A DNA stretch of 59,134 nucleotides from Acidovorax sp. Root219 (lineage in GTDB: Bacteria > Pseudomonadota > Gammaproteobacteria > Burkholderiales > Burkholderiaceae_C). How positions within the stretch are numbered: position 1 is the first letter of the stretch; each line of letters begins with the position of its first letter. The DNA lies in the NCBI RefSeq assembly GCF_001428665.1, contig NZ_LMIJ01000008.1, positions 171,717 through 230,850 on the forward strand, in the 5' to 3' direction. The notes under the pieces were generated by a model that saw nothing but the letters and a program-made list of their open reading frames with translations, searched no databases and had not been told where the DNA came from. Below are positions 17,897 to 27,479 of this stretch, in pieces. Made by a program: the position numbers and the translations under genes.

Positions 17897-18721
17897 ATGC
17901 CTGCTTCCAATTCACTGACCGTCCGTTTGCCGGTGCTGATCTTCGCGCTGGTATCCGCCTACCTGATCTACACCTCGATAGGGCCCGGTAAAGGCGTCAC
18001 CCTGGCCATCGCCATCGCCTCGGTGCTGATGTTCGCCGCCACCTGGGCCAGTGCCGCCCGTTTGTTGGGCGCTGCGGCTGCGCTGCACTTTCTGGTGATT
18101 TCCGTCTCCCTGGGCTGGTTTGCCGAGCAGATGGGCAGCACCCATGGCTGGTTCTTCGGCAGCTACACCTATACCGACGTGCTGGGCCTGCGCTTCGTAG
18201 GCGTGCCTGTGGTCATCCCGATGATGTGGTTCGCGCTGACCTATGCGGGCTATGTGATCAGCAACCTCATCGTCTGGCAGGCACCGGTGGACGGCGCGCC
18301 CGGGGTGGGCAATGCGGTGTTCCTGTCATTCCTGGCGGCCATGATCGTCACGGCCTTCGATCTGGGTGCCGACCCCTACCTGGTGTACGTGCTCAAGGCC
18401 TGGATCATGACCAAGACCGACGGCGCCTGGTTCGGCGAGACCGTGCAGGGCTTCTTCGGCTGGGTCTTCGTGAGCTTCTGCATTCTGTGCGCCTTCCGCT
18501 TTTCCACGCGCAAGATGCCGCTCAAGGCGGGCTCGGTCAACTTCCTGCCGCGCCACGCCACCGTGCCGCTGGGCATCTACAGCGCCGGCATCGTGTTCCA
18601 GGTCTTCCTGGGCCACCCGGTAGAGATCAAATCCATCGCTCCGTTTGCCATGGGCATACCGCTGCTGTGCGCCCTGGGTGGCCTGCAGCGCTGGCGCAAC
18701 CAGTTGAAAGCCGCACGATGA
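17897..18721 (+). CDS. CruF-like carotenoid biosynthesis membrane protein
   Basis: The protein has 274 residues with about seven hydrophobic segments. The central block 'LGWFAEQMGSTHGWFFGSYTYTDVLG' followed by VPVVIPMMWFAL and an 'AFDLGADP' motif is typical of the CruF/bisanhydrobacterioruberin hydratase family (carotenoid biosynthesis protein, former DUF422). Characterised members add water to the psi end of acyclic carotenoids. No crtE/crtB/crtI genes are in the window, so the substrate may be supplied elsewhere or may not be a carotenoid. The stop overlaps the next start (ATGA), coupling it to the DUF2236 oxygenase. Confidence 0.85.
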   Translation: MPASNSLTVRLPVLIFALVSAYLIYTSIGPGKGVTLAIAIASVLMFAATWASAARLLGAAAALHFLVISVSLGWFAEQMGSTHGWFFGSYTYTDVLGLRFVGVPVVIPMMWFALTYAGYVISNLIVWQAPVDGAPGVGNAVFLSFLAAMIVTAFDLGADPYLVYVLKAWIMTKTDGAWFGETVQGFFGWVFVSFCILCAFRFSTRKMPLKAGSVNFLPRHATVPLGIYSAGIVFQVFLGHPVEIKSIAPFAMGIPLLCALGGLQRWRNQLKAAR

Positions 18722-20166
18722 ACGACCACAGCACGCCCGCCATCTCGGATGCGGCCCTGGCCTCCATGCAGCGGCATGCGGACCCGCTGGCCGATGGCAC
18801 CATCGACGACATCCTGGGCCCCTGGCCACCGGGCATCCCCGACAAAAATGCAACCCAGTGGATACGTATCAGCGCCGTCAACGAATTGTTTGTCACCTGG
18901 ACCACCAACGCCAGCATTGACGACTGGCAGGCCCCCGCAGGGACGAACGAGGCGATAGCCGCCGCCCTGCAGGGTTACCTCGCCGCCGGCCAGGCGCTGC
19001 CCGACTGGGCGGACAAGGAGAAGATCAAGCGCGCAGAGAAGCTGTTCTTCGACCACGGCGCGCTGTCGTGCATCCTGCTGTTCTGCGCCAGCTTGCCCGA
19101 GTGCTATGTGATTCCCGATCTCTCCAGCGTGCTGCACACCGCCGGCCAGCTGGAGCAGCACACCGAGTACCGCATCCGCTCCACCGCTGCCATGATCTTC
19201 CCGGTGATGATGCATGGCGGCCTGACCAGCGACGACGGCGCAGGCGTGGCGCAGATCCTCAAGGTGCGGCTGATCCACGCCACCATCCGCAACCTGATCA
19301 TGCGCGGCGCACCACAGACGGCCGTGAAGGACCTGCTGGCGCAGGTGAACATCGTCGGCGCAGGCACGCTCGGCCAACTGCCGGGCCTGCCGGCCAAGCC
19401 CACGATGTACCAGGCGCTGTTCGCGCGCGGCTGGGACCTGGCCCACGACGGCCTGCCCTGCAACCAGGAAGAGCTGGCCTACACGCTGCTCACCTTCGGC
19501 TATGTGTTCCTGCGCAGCATGCGCCGACTGGGCATCGGCCTGCCGCCCCGCGACGAGGAGGCTTACCTGCACGCCTGGAACGTGGTCGGCCACATCCTGG
19601 GCATCGAGCGCGAGTTGATGGTCGAGACCATGGACCAGGGCAAGGAGCTGATGGCCCGCATGCAGGCCCGCGGCCGCGCCGAGCCGGTGACGCCCGACCC
19701 GCGCCCGGGCCTGGGCCAGGCGCTCATGGCCACAATGGCCAACTCCATCCCCTGGGACATCGCCAAGCCCTTTCCGCAGCTGATGACCCGCTTTCTGTGC
19801 GGGCGCGCCACGGCGGGCGACCTGGGGCTCACGCAGAGCGTTCCCTGGTCGTCGGCATTGCTGTTCTGGGGCGTGCTGCTGGTGGCCCGGGTCATCGACT
19901 GGGTGCTGCGCCTGGTGTTGCCGCGCTTTTCCATCGTGCGCACGCTCACGCGCATCCTGGGCTACCACTTCATGAGCCGCGTGCTGATGAGCCAGACCCG
20001 GCCGTTGCAATTGCCCAGCGAGCTGCTCAACCAGGTGGACGGTGTGGTGCACAACTGGAGCGACGACCCCAATGCGCCCAAGTGGATCAACCGCATCGAG
20101 GACCGTTTCACCAAGCGCGGCAGCTGGAGCGTGAACCTCTCCAACACCGCCGAGGACGCGGCATAG
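18718..20166 (+). CDS. DUF2236 (MpaB/Lcp-type) oxygenase-like protein
   Basis: The protein has 482 residues. The helical DUF2236 domain occupies about residues 120-340. It includes 'TEYRIRSTAAMIFPVMM' and 'ILKVRLIHATIRNLI', where the Arg, Thr and His of Lcp rubber oxygenase haem sites would fall; the His of RLIHA is the best axial-ligand candidate. Near residues 380-405 there is a hydrophobic segment, so it may be membrane-anchored. MpaB and Lcp members oxidise isoprenoid chains. Translational coupling to the CruF-like gene suggests the two act on one polyisoprenoid, which is inference. The stop also overlaps the GTG of the next gene. Confidence 0.82.
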   Translation: MNDHSTPAISDAALASMQRHADPLADGTIDDILGPWPPGIPDKNATQWIRISAVNELFVTWTTNASIDDWQAPAGTNEAIAAALQGYLAAGQALPDWADKEKIKRAEKLFFDHGALSCILLFCASLPECYVIPDLSSVLHTAGQLEQHTEYRIRSTAAMIFPVMMHGGLTSDDGAGVAQILKVRLIHATIRNLIMRGAPQTAVKDLLAQVNIVGAGTLGQLPGLPAKPTMYQALFARGWDLAHDGLPCNQEELAYTLLTFGYVFLRSMRRLGIGLPPRDEEAYLHAWNVVGHILGIERELMVETMDQGKELMARMQARGRAEPVTPDPRPGLGQALMATMANSIPWDIAKPFPQLMTRFLCGRATAGDLGLTQSVPWSSALLFWGVLLVARVIDWVLRLVLPRFSIVRTLTRILGYHFMSRVLMSQTRPLQLPSELLNQVDGVVHNWSDDPNAPKWINRIEDRFTKRGSWSVNLSNTAEDAA

Positions 20167-21989
20167 TGAACCGCTGCGGCCCCACCATGCCCGCCCCCCG
20201 GCAACCGCGTCCACACGGGTGGCGGGCCGCTGGCGCGCGGTGGTGCCGCCTGGTGCTGGCATGGCTGGCCTTGCTGCTGCTGGCCCCGCTTGCGTTGAGC
20301 GCCCAGGCTGCGGCCCCTGCACTGGTGTTGCAGGAGGGCATCCCCAGCAGCGACCTGTGGCCGCACATGGCCCTGCTCTCAGACCCCACCCGGCAGCTCA
20401 CGGCGCAGGAGGTGCTGGCGCGCCTGCCGGAGTTCGAAGCGCCCCGGGGGGCCGCCGGCACGCTGGGCGTGCGCCAGGATGCGGTGTGGCTGCATGTTCC
20501 CCTGGCGGTGGCGCAGGCACCGGGCCACCCCTGGATCGTGAACATCGACTACCCCGTGCTGAACGAGGTGGACTTCTACCTGACGCAGGGCGGTGCCGTG
20601 GTGCAGAAGGCCTTGCTGGGCAACCTGCGCCCCTTCTCCGAACGGCCGCTGCGCGGGCGCACGCACTCGATGATGCTGGACCTGCAGCCGGGCCAGCCGT
20701 ATGGGCTGCTGGTGCGGGTGCGCACCGGTGGCGCCATGATCCTGCCCATGTCCATCAGCAAGGCGCCGGTGCTGCTGCCGCTGGCCCTGCGCGAGCAGAT
20801 GTTGCAGGGCCTGCTGGCCGGCCTGGCCCTGTGCCTGATGGTCTACAGCCTGACCCAGTGGGCCAGCCAGCGCGAGAAGCTGTTCCTTTTCTACGCCCTG
20901 CTGGTCATCGGCAGCGCAGGCTTTTCGCTCCAGTTCTTCGGCATCGGCAGCCAGTTCCTGTGGAGCGACAACCAATGGATGGAGGTCCACGCCGCCAGCG
21001 CTGCGGGGCTTTTAGCCCTGGGGGCCTCTTTCCTGTTCATGGGCTACGCCCTGGCGGGGGACAATCCGCAAAGCCGTTTCCTGCGGATCATGCAGGGGGG
21101 CGGCGCACTGTGCGGCCTGGTGGGCATCGCTTTCCTCGCCGACCTGATCGACACCCGGCAGGCCACGGCCTTCCTGAGCATCTTCGGCCCGCTACCCTCG
21201 CTCATCAGCCTGCCGCTGGCCCTGAAGAGGGTGCGCCAGGGAGACACCGTGAGCGCCACGCTGCTGGCCGCCTGGATCGCCTACTTCGTTGCGGCGGCTG
21301 TGATGGTGGGCCTAGTTCAAGGCTGGGCCCGACTGTCGTTCTGGACCCTGCACTCCTTCCAGATCGGCGCCACAGTGGACATGCTGCTCTTTCTGCGTGT
21401 GCTGGCACTGCGCTCGGAGGCCCTGCGCCAAGCCACCGACGATGCGTTGCGCGAGCGCGATGCCATGCGCGCCCTGGCTTACACCGACGCGCTCACCGGC
21501 CTGCCCAATCGGCGCGGCCTGCAACTGGCCTTGAACTCGGCCATCTCCCTGTGCGCCCCCAACCGGCTGGTGGCGGTGTATCTGCTGGACCTCGATGGCT
21601 TCAAGCCCATCAACGACATGCACGGCCATGATGTCGGCGACGATCTGCTGGTGGCCGTGGGCCACCGGCTGCAGGACCATGTGCGGCGCAAGACGGACGT
21701 TGTCGCGCGCCTGGGCGGCGACGAATTCATCATCATGGCGGCTGACTTGGTCCGCCCCGAGCAGGCCGAGGACCTGGGCAACGCACTGCTGCACTCCTTC
21801 CGGGAACCTTTCGTGATGAGCCACCTGCAGATGCACGTGGGCCTGACCATCGGCTATGCCCTGGCCCCCATCGACGCCGCCGAGCCCCGGGAGCTGATCC
21901 GCCTGGCCGACGCCGCCATGTACAAGGGCAAGCAAAGCGGCAAGCACTGCCTCGTCCGCAACGAAGCCAGCGTAGCGCTGCCGGCCTGA
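20166..21989 (+). CDS. 7TMR-DISM membrane diguanylate cyclase, paralogue 1
   Basis: The protein has 607 residues if it starts at the GTG that overlaps the previous stop (TAGTG); an ATG at 20187 would remove 7. Order: signal peptide (to about residue 50), periplasmic 7TMR-DISM sensor domain (about 55-205), seven transmembrane helices (about 210-415), short coiled linker, GGDEF domain. The active-site motif GGDEF is at 517-521, preceded by the inhibitory-site RKTD, so it should make c-di-GMP and be product-inhibited. The GTG overlap suggests coupling to the DUF2236 gene. Two close paralogues follow directly. Confidence 0.92.
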   Translation: MNRCGPTMPAPRQPRPHGWRAAGARWCRLVLAWLALLLLAPLALSAQAAAPALVLQEGIPSSDLWPHMALLSDPTRQLTAQEVLARLPEFEAPRGAAGTLGVRQDAVWLHVPLAVAQAPGHPWIVNIDYPVLNEVDFYLTQGGAVVQKALLGNLRPFSERPLRGRTHSMMLDLQPGQPYGLLVRVRTGGAMILPMSISKAPVLLPLALREQMLQGLLAGLALCLMVYSLTQWASQREKLFLFYALLVIGSAGFSLQFFGIGSQFLWSDNQWMEVHAASAAGLLALGASFLFMGYALAGDNPQSRFLRIMQGGGALCGLVGIAFLADLIDTRQATAFLSIFGPLPSLISLPLALKRVRQGDTVSATLLAAWIAYFVAAAVMVGLVQGWARLSFWTLHSFQIGATVDMLLFLRVLALRSEALRQATDDALRERDAMRALAYTDALTGLPNRRGLQLALNSAISLCAPNRLVAVYLLDLDGFKPINDMHGHDVGDDLLVAVGHRLQDHVRRKTDVVARLGGDEFIIMAADLVRPEQAEDLGNALLHSFREPFVMSHLQMHVGLTIGYALAPIDAAEPRELIRLADAAMYKGKQSGKHCLVRNEASVALPA

Positions 21990-22246
21990 CCCCATGCGCC
22001 AGCCAAGCCCCGCCCCCCTGCTCGGCACGCGTTGTGCACGCATCCCGCCTTCCGAAGGCATACTGGGCAACCACCGCCTACCAAACGGCCCTACAGGCCT
22101 GCCGCCACCGAGCTTGCGCCCTGCCCCCTGACCACCATGTCCAGCGCCTCGTCCCTTTGCATTGCCGATGCCTGGCACCGGCTGCCAGCGCCACCCCAAT
22201 GGTGGAAGGCAGACCCTGGGCATCTGACCACCACTGCGAACCATCA

Positions 22247-24028
22247 ATGAGTGTGCTGCACTGGTTCATGCGTTCGATGGCCCGCCGCGCTGCGATGGCC
22301 TGCGTGGCCGCGCTGTGTCTGCTCATGCTCCCGACACTGCCCGTGCACGCGGCCACCCCGCTCGTACTCGGCCCCGACACCCAGAGCCTGGACGCCTGGA
22401 AGGTGATCACAGTGCAAGCCGATGCCTCGCGTGAGCTCACGGTCCACGACATGCTGGGGAGGATCGACCGGTTCGATGAGCCGGCCCGCCGCGGCGGCGC
22501 GCTGGGCCTGCGACAGGAGGCCATGTGGCTGCATTTCCCCCTGGTCACGCCCGCCACCTTCTCTAACCAGTGGATCGTCAACATCGATTACAGCTCCCTG
22601 CTGGAGGTGGACTTTTACCTGGCCCGGGACGGCGAAGTGCTACAGCACTCCTTGCAGGGCTACCAACGCGCGCCTGGCAAGGAAGCCGGCGCCAGCCGGA
22701 CTCCGGCCATGGCACTCGACTTGCAGCCGGGGCAGCGCTACGACGTCCTGATCCGCGTGCGCACCCTGGGGCCCATGACTCTTCCCATCACGGTCAGCGA
22801 AATGCCCCACCGGCTGAAATTGGCGCTGCGCGAGCAGATGCTGCAAGGCCTGCTCAACGGACTCGCCTTCTGGCTGCTGCTGTACAGCCTGCTGCAGTGG
22901 GTAGGGCAGCGTGACCGCCTGTTCGCCTACTACGCGCTGGTGGTTTTCGGCAGCGCGACGTTCTCCCTGCAGTTCTTCGGCATCGGCGTGCAGTTCCTGT
23001 GGCCTGGCAATGCCTGGATGGAGGGGCACTCGGCCATCATCGCGGGGTTGCTGGCGCTGGCGGGCTCTTTCCTCTTCCTGGGCCATGCGCTGGCGAGCGA
23101 CGCACCGCAAGGCCGGTATGCGCGCACCATGCAGGGCTGCGCCGTGATCACAACCCTTGTGTGCCTGGCCTTCCTCCTCGACCTGCTGAGTGTGCGGGCG
23201 GCGAACGTCTATATGACCCTGTTCGGCCTGCTGCCCACGGTGCTGAGCATTCCTGCTGCACTGCGCCAGACGCGCCGCGGCGACCCTGTGGGCGGTACGC
23301 TGCTAGTGGCCTGGACCGTGTATGCCGTCGGTGCCGGCACTATCGGTGCGCTGAGCCAAGGCCTGGTGCCCGCAAACTTCTGGACCCTGCATGCCTTCCA
23401 GTTCGGTGCCACGGTGGACATGCTGCTCTTCCTGCGCGTGCTGGGGCTGCGCTCGGAGGCATTGCGCAAGGCCACGCTCGAGGCGCTGCGCGAGCGCGAT
23501 GCCATGCGCTCGCTGGCCCACACCGATCCGCTCACGGGCCTGCCCAACCGCCGTGGCATGCAGATCGCGCTGAAATCGGCGCTGGAGCAGTGCACACCCC
23601 AGCGCATGGTGGCGGTGTTCCTGCTGGACCTGGACGGCTTCAAGCCCGTCAACGACACGCATGGCCATGATGTGGGCGACGACCTGCTGGTGGCGGTAGG
23701 CCAGCGGCTGCAGAACAACATGCGGCGCCAGACTGACATGGTGGCGCGCCCCGGTGGCGATGAATTCATCATCCTGGCCACCGAGCTCACCCGGCCCGAG
23801 CAGGCGCGGGAGATCGGCGAGGGCCTGCTGCAGGCCTTCAGGGAGCCGTTCACGCTGCGCAACCTGCGCGTGGGCGTGGGCCTGACCATCGGCTACGTGC
23901 TGGCCCCCTTCGACGGCAAGGACGTGCGCGAGCTCATCAACAAGGCCGACGCCGCCATGTACAAGGGCAAGCAGACCGGCAAACACTGCCTGCTGCGCGG
24001 TGACGGGCCCATGGCACTCGCATCCTGA
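22247..24028 (+). CDS. 7TMR-DISM membrane diguanylate cyclase, paralogue 2
   Basis: The protein has 593 residues from the ATG at 22247 and the same architecture as its neighbours: signal peptide, periplasmic DISM domain, seven TM helices and GGDEF. The catalytic GGDEF (503-507) and I-site RQTD are intact. The residue just before the motif is Pro (ARPGGDEF) where both paralogues and most of the family have Leu, which might alter the active-site turn. A 257-base gap precedes it, so it may have its own promoter, while only 2 bases separate it from paralogue 3. Confidence 0.92.
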   Translation: MSVLHWFMRSMARRAAMACVAALCLLMLPTLPVHAATPLVLGPDTQSLDAWKVITVQADASRELTVHDMLGRIDRFDEPARRGGALGLRQEAMWLHFPLVTPATFSNQWIVNIDYSSLLEVDFYLARDGEVLQHSLQGYQRAPGKEAGASRTPAMALDLQPGQRYDVLIRVRTLGPMTLPITVSEMPHRLKLALREQMLQGLLNGLAFWLLLYSLLQWVGQRDRLFAYYALVVFGSATFSLQFFGIGVQFLWPGNAWMEGHSAIIAGLLALAGSFLFLGHALASDAPQGRYARTMQGCAVITTLVCLAFLLDLLSVRAANVYMTLFGLLPTVLSIPAALRQTRRGDPVGGTLLVAWTVYAVGAGTIGALSQGLVPANFWTLHAFQFGATVDMLLFLRVLGLRSEALRKATLEALRERDAMRSLAHTDPLTGLPNRRGMQIALKSALEQCTPQRMVAVFLLDLDGFKPVNDTHGHDVGDDLLVAVGQRLQNNMRRQTDMVARPGGDEFIILATELTRPEQAREIGEGLLQAFREPFTLRNLRVGVGLTIGYVLAPFDGKDVRELINKADAAMYKGKQTGKHCLLRGDGPMALAS

Positions 24029-24030
24029 CC

Positions 24031-25824
24031 ATGCAAGCCGTCTTACGCCACCGCACCACCCACCCGCTGCCTGCATTGCGCAGGTTCTGGCTGGTCGCGG
24101 CATGCTTGCTGCTGGGCCTGCTGGCGGGCGCCGGCAAGGCCCATTCGGCAGAGCCCCTGGTGCTGCACGACAGCAAGGCATCCGTGGAACTGTGGTCCGC
24201 AGTCACCATGCTCTCCGACCCCACGCTCAGGCTGGGACTCGAAGAAGTGCTGGCGCGTGCGGGTGATTTCGTGGTGCCCCCATCCAAGGGCGCCACGCTG
24301 GGCGTGCGCTCGGACGCCATCTGGCTGCGCGCCCCGCTGCTGGTGCACCTCACTTCCGACGGGCGCTGGACACTGGACGTCAACCACCCGGACCTCAACC
24401 GCATCGACGTCTACGTGCTCAGTGCCGGCCATGTGACCAAGCATGTCGTTCTGGGCAGCCTGCAGCCGTATTCGGAGCGCCCCCTGCAAAGCCGCTCGCA
24501 TGCGGTGGCGCTCGAATTTCTGCCCGGCCAGCAGTACGAACTGCTGATGCGCGTGGAAACACGGGCGGCCATGATCCTGCCGATCACGCTCAACAAATCG
24601 TCGGCCATGCTCGCCACGGCGGTGGACGAGCAGATGCTGCAGGGCGTGCTCACGGGCCTGGCGCTGTGCCTGCTGATCTACAGCCTGGCCCAATGGACCA
24701 GCCTGCGCGAGCCGCTGTTCATCTTCTACGCGCTGCTGATCACCGGCAGCCTGATGTTCTCGCTGCACCTGTTCGGCATCGGCCGGCAGTACCTGTGGAG
24801 CAACAGCCTGTGGTTTACCGAGCATGCGGCGGGGCTGTCGGCCCTGCTGGCGACCTGTGGCTCCTTCCTGTTCATCAGCCAGGCACTGGCCGGGGACCGG
24901 CCCAATAGCCGCTTCCTGCGCGCCATGCGCTGCGGCGCCGCGCTGTGCGTGCTGCTGGGCCTGGCCTACAGCCTGGACGTGCTGAGCACGCGCGCCATCG
25001 CAGCCATCGTGAGCATCCTGGGCCTGGTGCCCGCGCTCATGGGCATCCCGGGCGCGGTGCGCAAGGCCATCGCAGGCGACGGGGTGGGCACCAGCCTGCT
25101 GGCGGCCTGGCTGATCTATTTCGTGACCACGGCCGTCATGATCGGCGTCATCAACGGCTGGGTACCGGTCAATTTCTGGACACTGCACTCCTTCCAGTTC
25201 GGCGCCACCATCGACATGCTGCTGTTCATGCGCGTGTTGGGCCTGCGCACGCACGCCCTGCAGTTGGAGGCCCTGCACGCCAACCGCGAGCGCGATGCCA
25301 TGCACTCGCTGGCCCACACCGACCCGCTCACCGGCCTGCCCAACCGCCGGGGGCTGAACATGGCCCTGGCCGCCGCCCTCCCCCGCTGCAGCAAGAGCGA
25401 CTTGCTGGCCGTCTACATGATGGACCTCGATGGCTTCAAGCCCGTGAACGACCAGCATGGCCACGATATCGGCGACGAACTGCTGGTGGCCGTCACCCGC
25501 CGACTGCAGGGCCATGTGCGGCAAAGCGACGTGGTGGCGCGCCTGGGCGGCGACGAATTCGTGGTGATGGCCGGCCACATGTCCAGCACCCAGCAGGCAC
25601 ACGAACTGGGGCTCAAGCTGCTCGACGCCTTTCGCCTGCCCTTCTCGCTCGGGAGCATCCAGGTCCACGTGGGCCTGACCGTCGGCTATGCCATCGCCCC
25701 CGACGACAGCAGCGACGCCGCAGGCCTGCTCAAGCTCGCGGACGCGGCCATGTACAGCGGCAAGCAGAGCGGCAAGTTCTGCCTGCGGCGCAACACCGGC
25801 GACCTGGCCCTTTCATCCGCATAG
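24031..25824 (+). CDS. 7TMR-DISM membrane diguanylate cyclase, paralogue 3
   Basis: The protein has 597 residues: signal peptide, periplasmic 7TMR-DISM domain, seven TM helices and GGDEF. The motif GGDEF is at 506-510 with I-site RQSD five residues before it, so it is a predicted active, feedback-inhibited c-di-GMP synthase. It starts 2 bases after paralogue 2 and is almost certainly co-transcribed with it. Sensor domains of the three paralogues differ more than their GGDEF domains, as expected if they sense different ligands. The ligands are unknown; DISM domains are often proposed to bind carbohydrates. Confidence 0.92.
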   Translation: MQAVLRHRTTHPLPALRRFWLVAACLLLGLLAGAGKAHSAEPLVLHDSKASVELWSAVTMLSDPTLRLGLEEVLARAGDFVVPPSKGATLGVRSDAIWLRAPLLVHLTSDGRWTLDVNHPDLNRIDVYVLSAGHVTKHVVLGSLQPYSERPLQSRSHAVALEFLPGQQYELLMRVETRAAMILPITLNKSSAMLATAVDEQMLQGVLTGLALCLLIYSLAQWTSLREPLFIFYALLITGSLMFSLHLFGIGRQYLWSNSLWFTEHAAGLSALLATCGSFLFISQALAGDRPNSRFLRAMRCGAALCVLLGLAYSLDVLSTRAIAAIVSILGLVPALMGIPGAVRKAIAGDGVGTSLLAAWLIYFVTTAVMIGVINGWVPVNFWTLHSFQFGATIDMLLFMRVLGLRTHALQLEALHANRERDAMHSLAHTDPLTGLPNRRGLNMALAAALPRCSKSDLLAVYMMDLDGFKPVNDQHGHDIGDELLVAVTRRLQGHVRQSDVVARLGGDEFVVMAGHMSSTQQAHELGLKLLDAFRLPFSLGSIQVHVGLTVGYAIAPDDSSDAAGLLKLADAAMYSGKQSGKFCLRRNTGDLALSSA

Positions 25825-25928
25825 GCGGCCGCACGGGGACAGGTGCTACCTGGGGAATCCATTGCTGGTCAAACGGTGTGGGTTCCGTTACACAGGAGTC
25901 CTCGCAACTTCCCAACGGATCCTGTGCC

Positions 25929-27428
25929 ATGGCCCATCGCAAAAGTCCCGCCCGCATTGCCAAAGCTGCGCGTGTAGCGCAATTCCATGCCCTTGCCGCC
26001 TCGGCAGCCGATGCGGCGGGGGTCACCGGCGAGACCTCCGAAACCGCGATCGCACTGGAATCGCTGGCCCATCTGGAGCACATGCTCGTGGGCCGGGTGG
26101 TGCTGCCATCGAGCCCTAGCTACGACAAGGACCGCCAGGAGTCCAACCCCGCCTTCCAGTCGTTTCCCCAGATCATCGTCTACTGCGCGGTCGAGAACGA
26201 CGTGCTCGAATGCCTGGCCGTGGCGCGCAGGTACAAGGTGCCGGTGGCCGTGCGCTGCGGCGGGCACAGCACGGCCGGTTACTCGGTCAACAATGGCATG
26301 GTGATCGACCTGAGCGATATCCAGGGCGTGGTGCTGGACCCGCCGAACCAGCGCGTGTACGTGCGGCCAGGCACCGACTTCGACCACTTCAACGGGGCCA
26401 TGAACCACACCGGCTGGCACGTGCCCACCGGCGCCTGCGGCAGCGTCTGCGTGGGCGGCTTCGTGCAGGGTGGGGGCTACGGCTACACCTCGCGGCGCTA
26501 CGGCATCCAGAGCGACCTGGTGGAGTCGCTGCGCGTGGCGCTGGCCGACGGCAGCATCGTGACGGCCAGCGAAAGTGAAAACCCGCTGCTGTACTGGTCC
26601 ATGCGCGGAGGCACGGGCGGCAACTTCGGCGTGCTGCTGCAGGTCACCTACAGCATGGTTCCGCTGGACACGGTGTGGGCCTGGTCCATCGGCTGGGACA
26701 TGTCCCAGGCCGCCAGCGTGCTGACCATGATGCAGCAGCGCTACATGCAAAGCGGCGCACCCGATGCGCTCGGCTACATGATGAACCTGGGCTACTACGG
26801 CGGCAAACCGGTGGCCATGGTGCAGGGCATGTTCTGCGGCACGCGCGAGGCCGGTCTGCAGGCGATTGCCCCGCTCATGGCCATCCCCAGCGCGCAGCTG
26901 CTGGTGGACAAGACCGGCACCTACCCGGACATGAACGTCTGGCTCGAAGACCACCCCTATTCGCTGCCCGATAACCTGCCCGATGGCATTGCCGAAAGCA
27001 AGGCTTCGGGCTACATCAGCCGCCCGCTCACGCCGGCGGACTGGCAGTCCATCATCGACTACTTCCTGACCTCGCCCAACCAGTGGTCGCTGGCCTACCT
27101 GGAGCCCTATGGCGGCGCCATCAACCGCTATCCCATCGAGGCCAGCGCCTTCATCCACCGCCGCGTGGATGCTGACCTGGTGGTGGACGTGTTCTGGCGC
27201 AACCCAACTGAGCGTGCGCAGACGGAGGCCTGGCTGGCCGGCTTCATGAAGCTGGTGCAGCCCTTCCTGAACGGGCACGTGTACCAGAACTACCCCGATG
27301 CCAGCCTGCAGGATTTCGAAGACGCCTATTTCGGCCCGGCCTACCCCACCTTGCAGCAGGCCAAGAAGCAGTACGACCCGACCAACTTCTTCAAATACCA
27401 GCAGAGCATTCGCCTGCCCGCTGAATAA
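25929..27428 (+). CDS. BBE-type FAD-linked oxidase
   Basis: The protein has 499 residues with an FAD-binding PP-loop domain (FAD_binding_4) and a C-terminal berberine-bridge-enzyme domain. Both attachment points for bicovalent FAD are visible: H113 in RCGGHSTAGY and C170 in GACGSVCVGG. The C-terminus has the typical 'YDPTNFFKYQQSI' ending. Such enzymes oxidise sugars, alkaloids or alcohols and pass electrons to O2, giving H2O2. There is no recognisable signal peptide; the N-terminus is basic and Ala-rich. The substrate is unknown. It follows the third cyclase by 104 bases. Confidence 0.9.
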   Translation: MAHRKSPARIAKAARVAQFHALAASAADAAGVTGETSETAIALESLAHLEHMLVGRVVLPSSPSYDKDRQESNPAFQSFPQIIVYCAVENDVLECLAVARRYKVPVAVRCGGHSTAGYSVNNGMVIDLSDIQGVVLDPPNQRVYVRPGTDFDHFNGAMNHTGWHVPTGACGSVCVGGFVQGGGYGYTSRRYGIQSDLVESLRVALADGSIVTASESENPLLYWSMRGGTGGNFGVLLQVTYSMVPLDTVWAWSIGWDMSQAASVLTMMQQRYMQSGAPDALGYMMNLGYYGGKPVAMVQGMFCGTREAGLQAIAPLMAIPSAQLLVDKTGTYPDMNVWLEDHPYSLPDNLPDGIAESKASGYISRPLTPADWQSIIDYFLTSPNQWSLAYLEPYGGAINRYPIEASAFIHRRVDADLVVDVFWRNPTERAQTEAWLAGFMKLVQPFLNGHVYQNYPDASLQDFEDAYFGPAYPTLQQAKKQYDPTNFFKYQQSIRLPAE

Positions 27429-27435
27429 CGCCCGG

Positions 27436-27472
27436 GATGCCCTTACAGCGGGCATCTGCCCCCTGCAAGGGC
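27436..27472. terminator. Paired hairpins between convergent genes
   Basis: GATGCCC (27436-27442), 7-base loop and GGGCATC (27450-27456) form a perfect 7-bp stem. A second small stem, GCCC/GGGC (27458-27461 and 27469-27472), follows directly. They sit between the stops of the BBE oxidase and the PAS-GGDEF gene and likely end both transcripts. Confidence 0.6.
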
Positions 27473-27479
27473 GGGCTCA

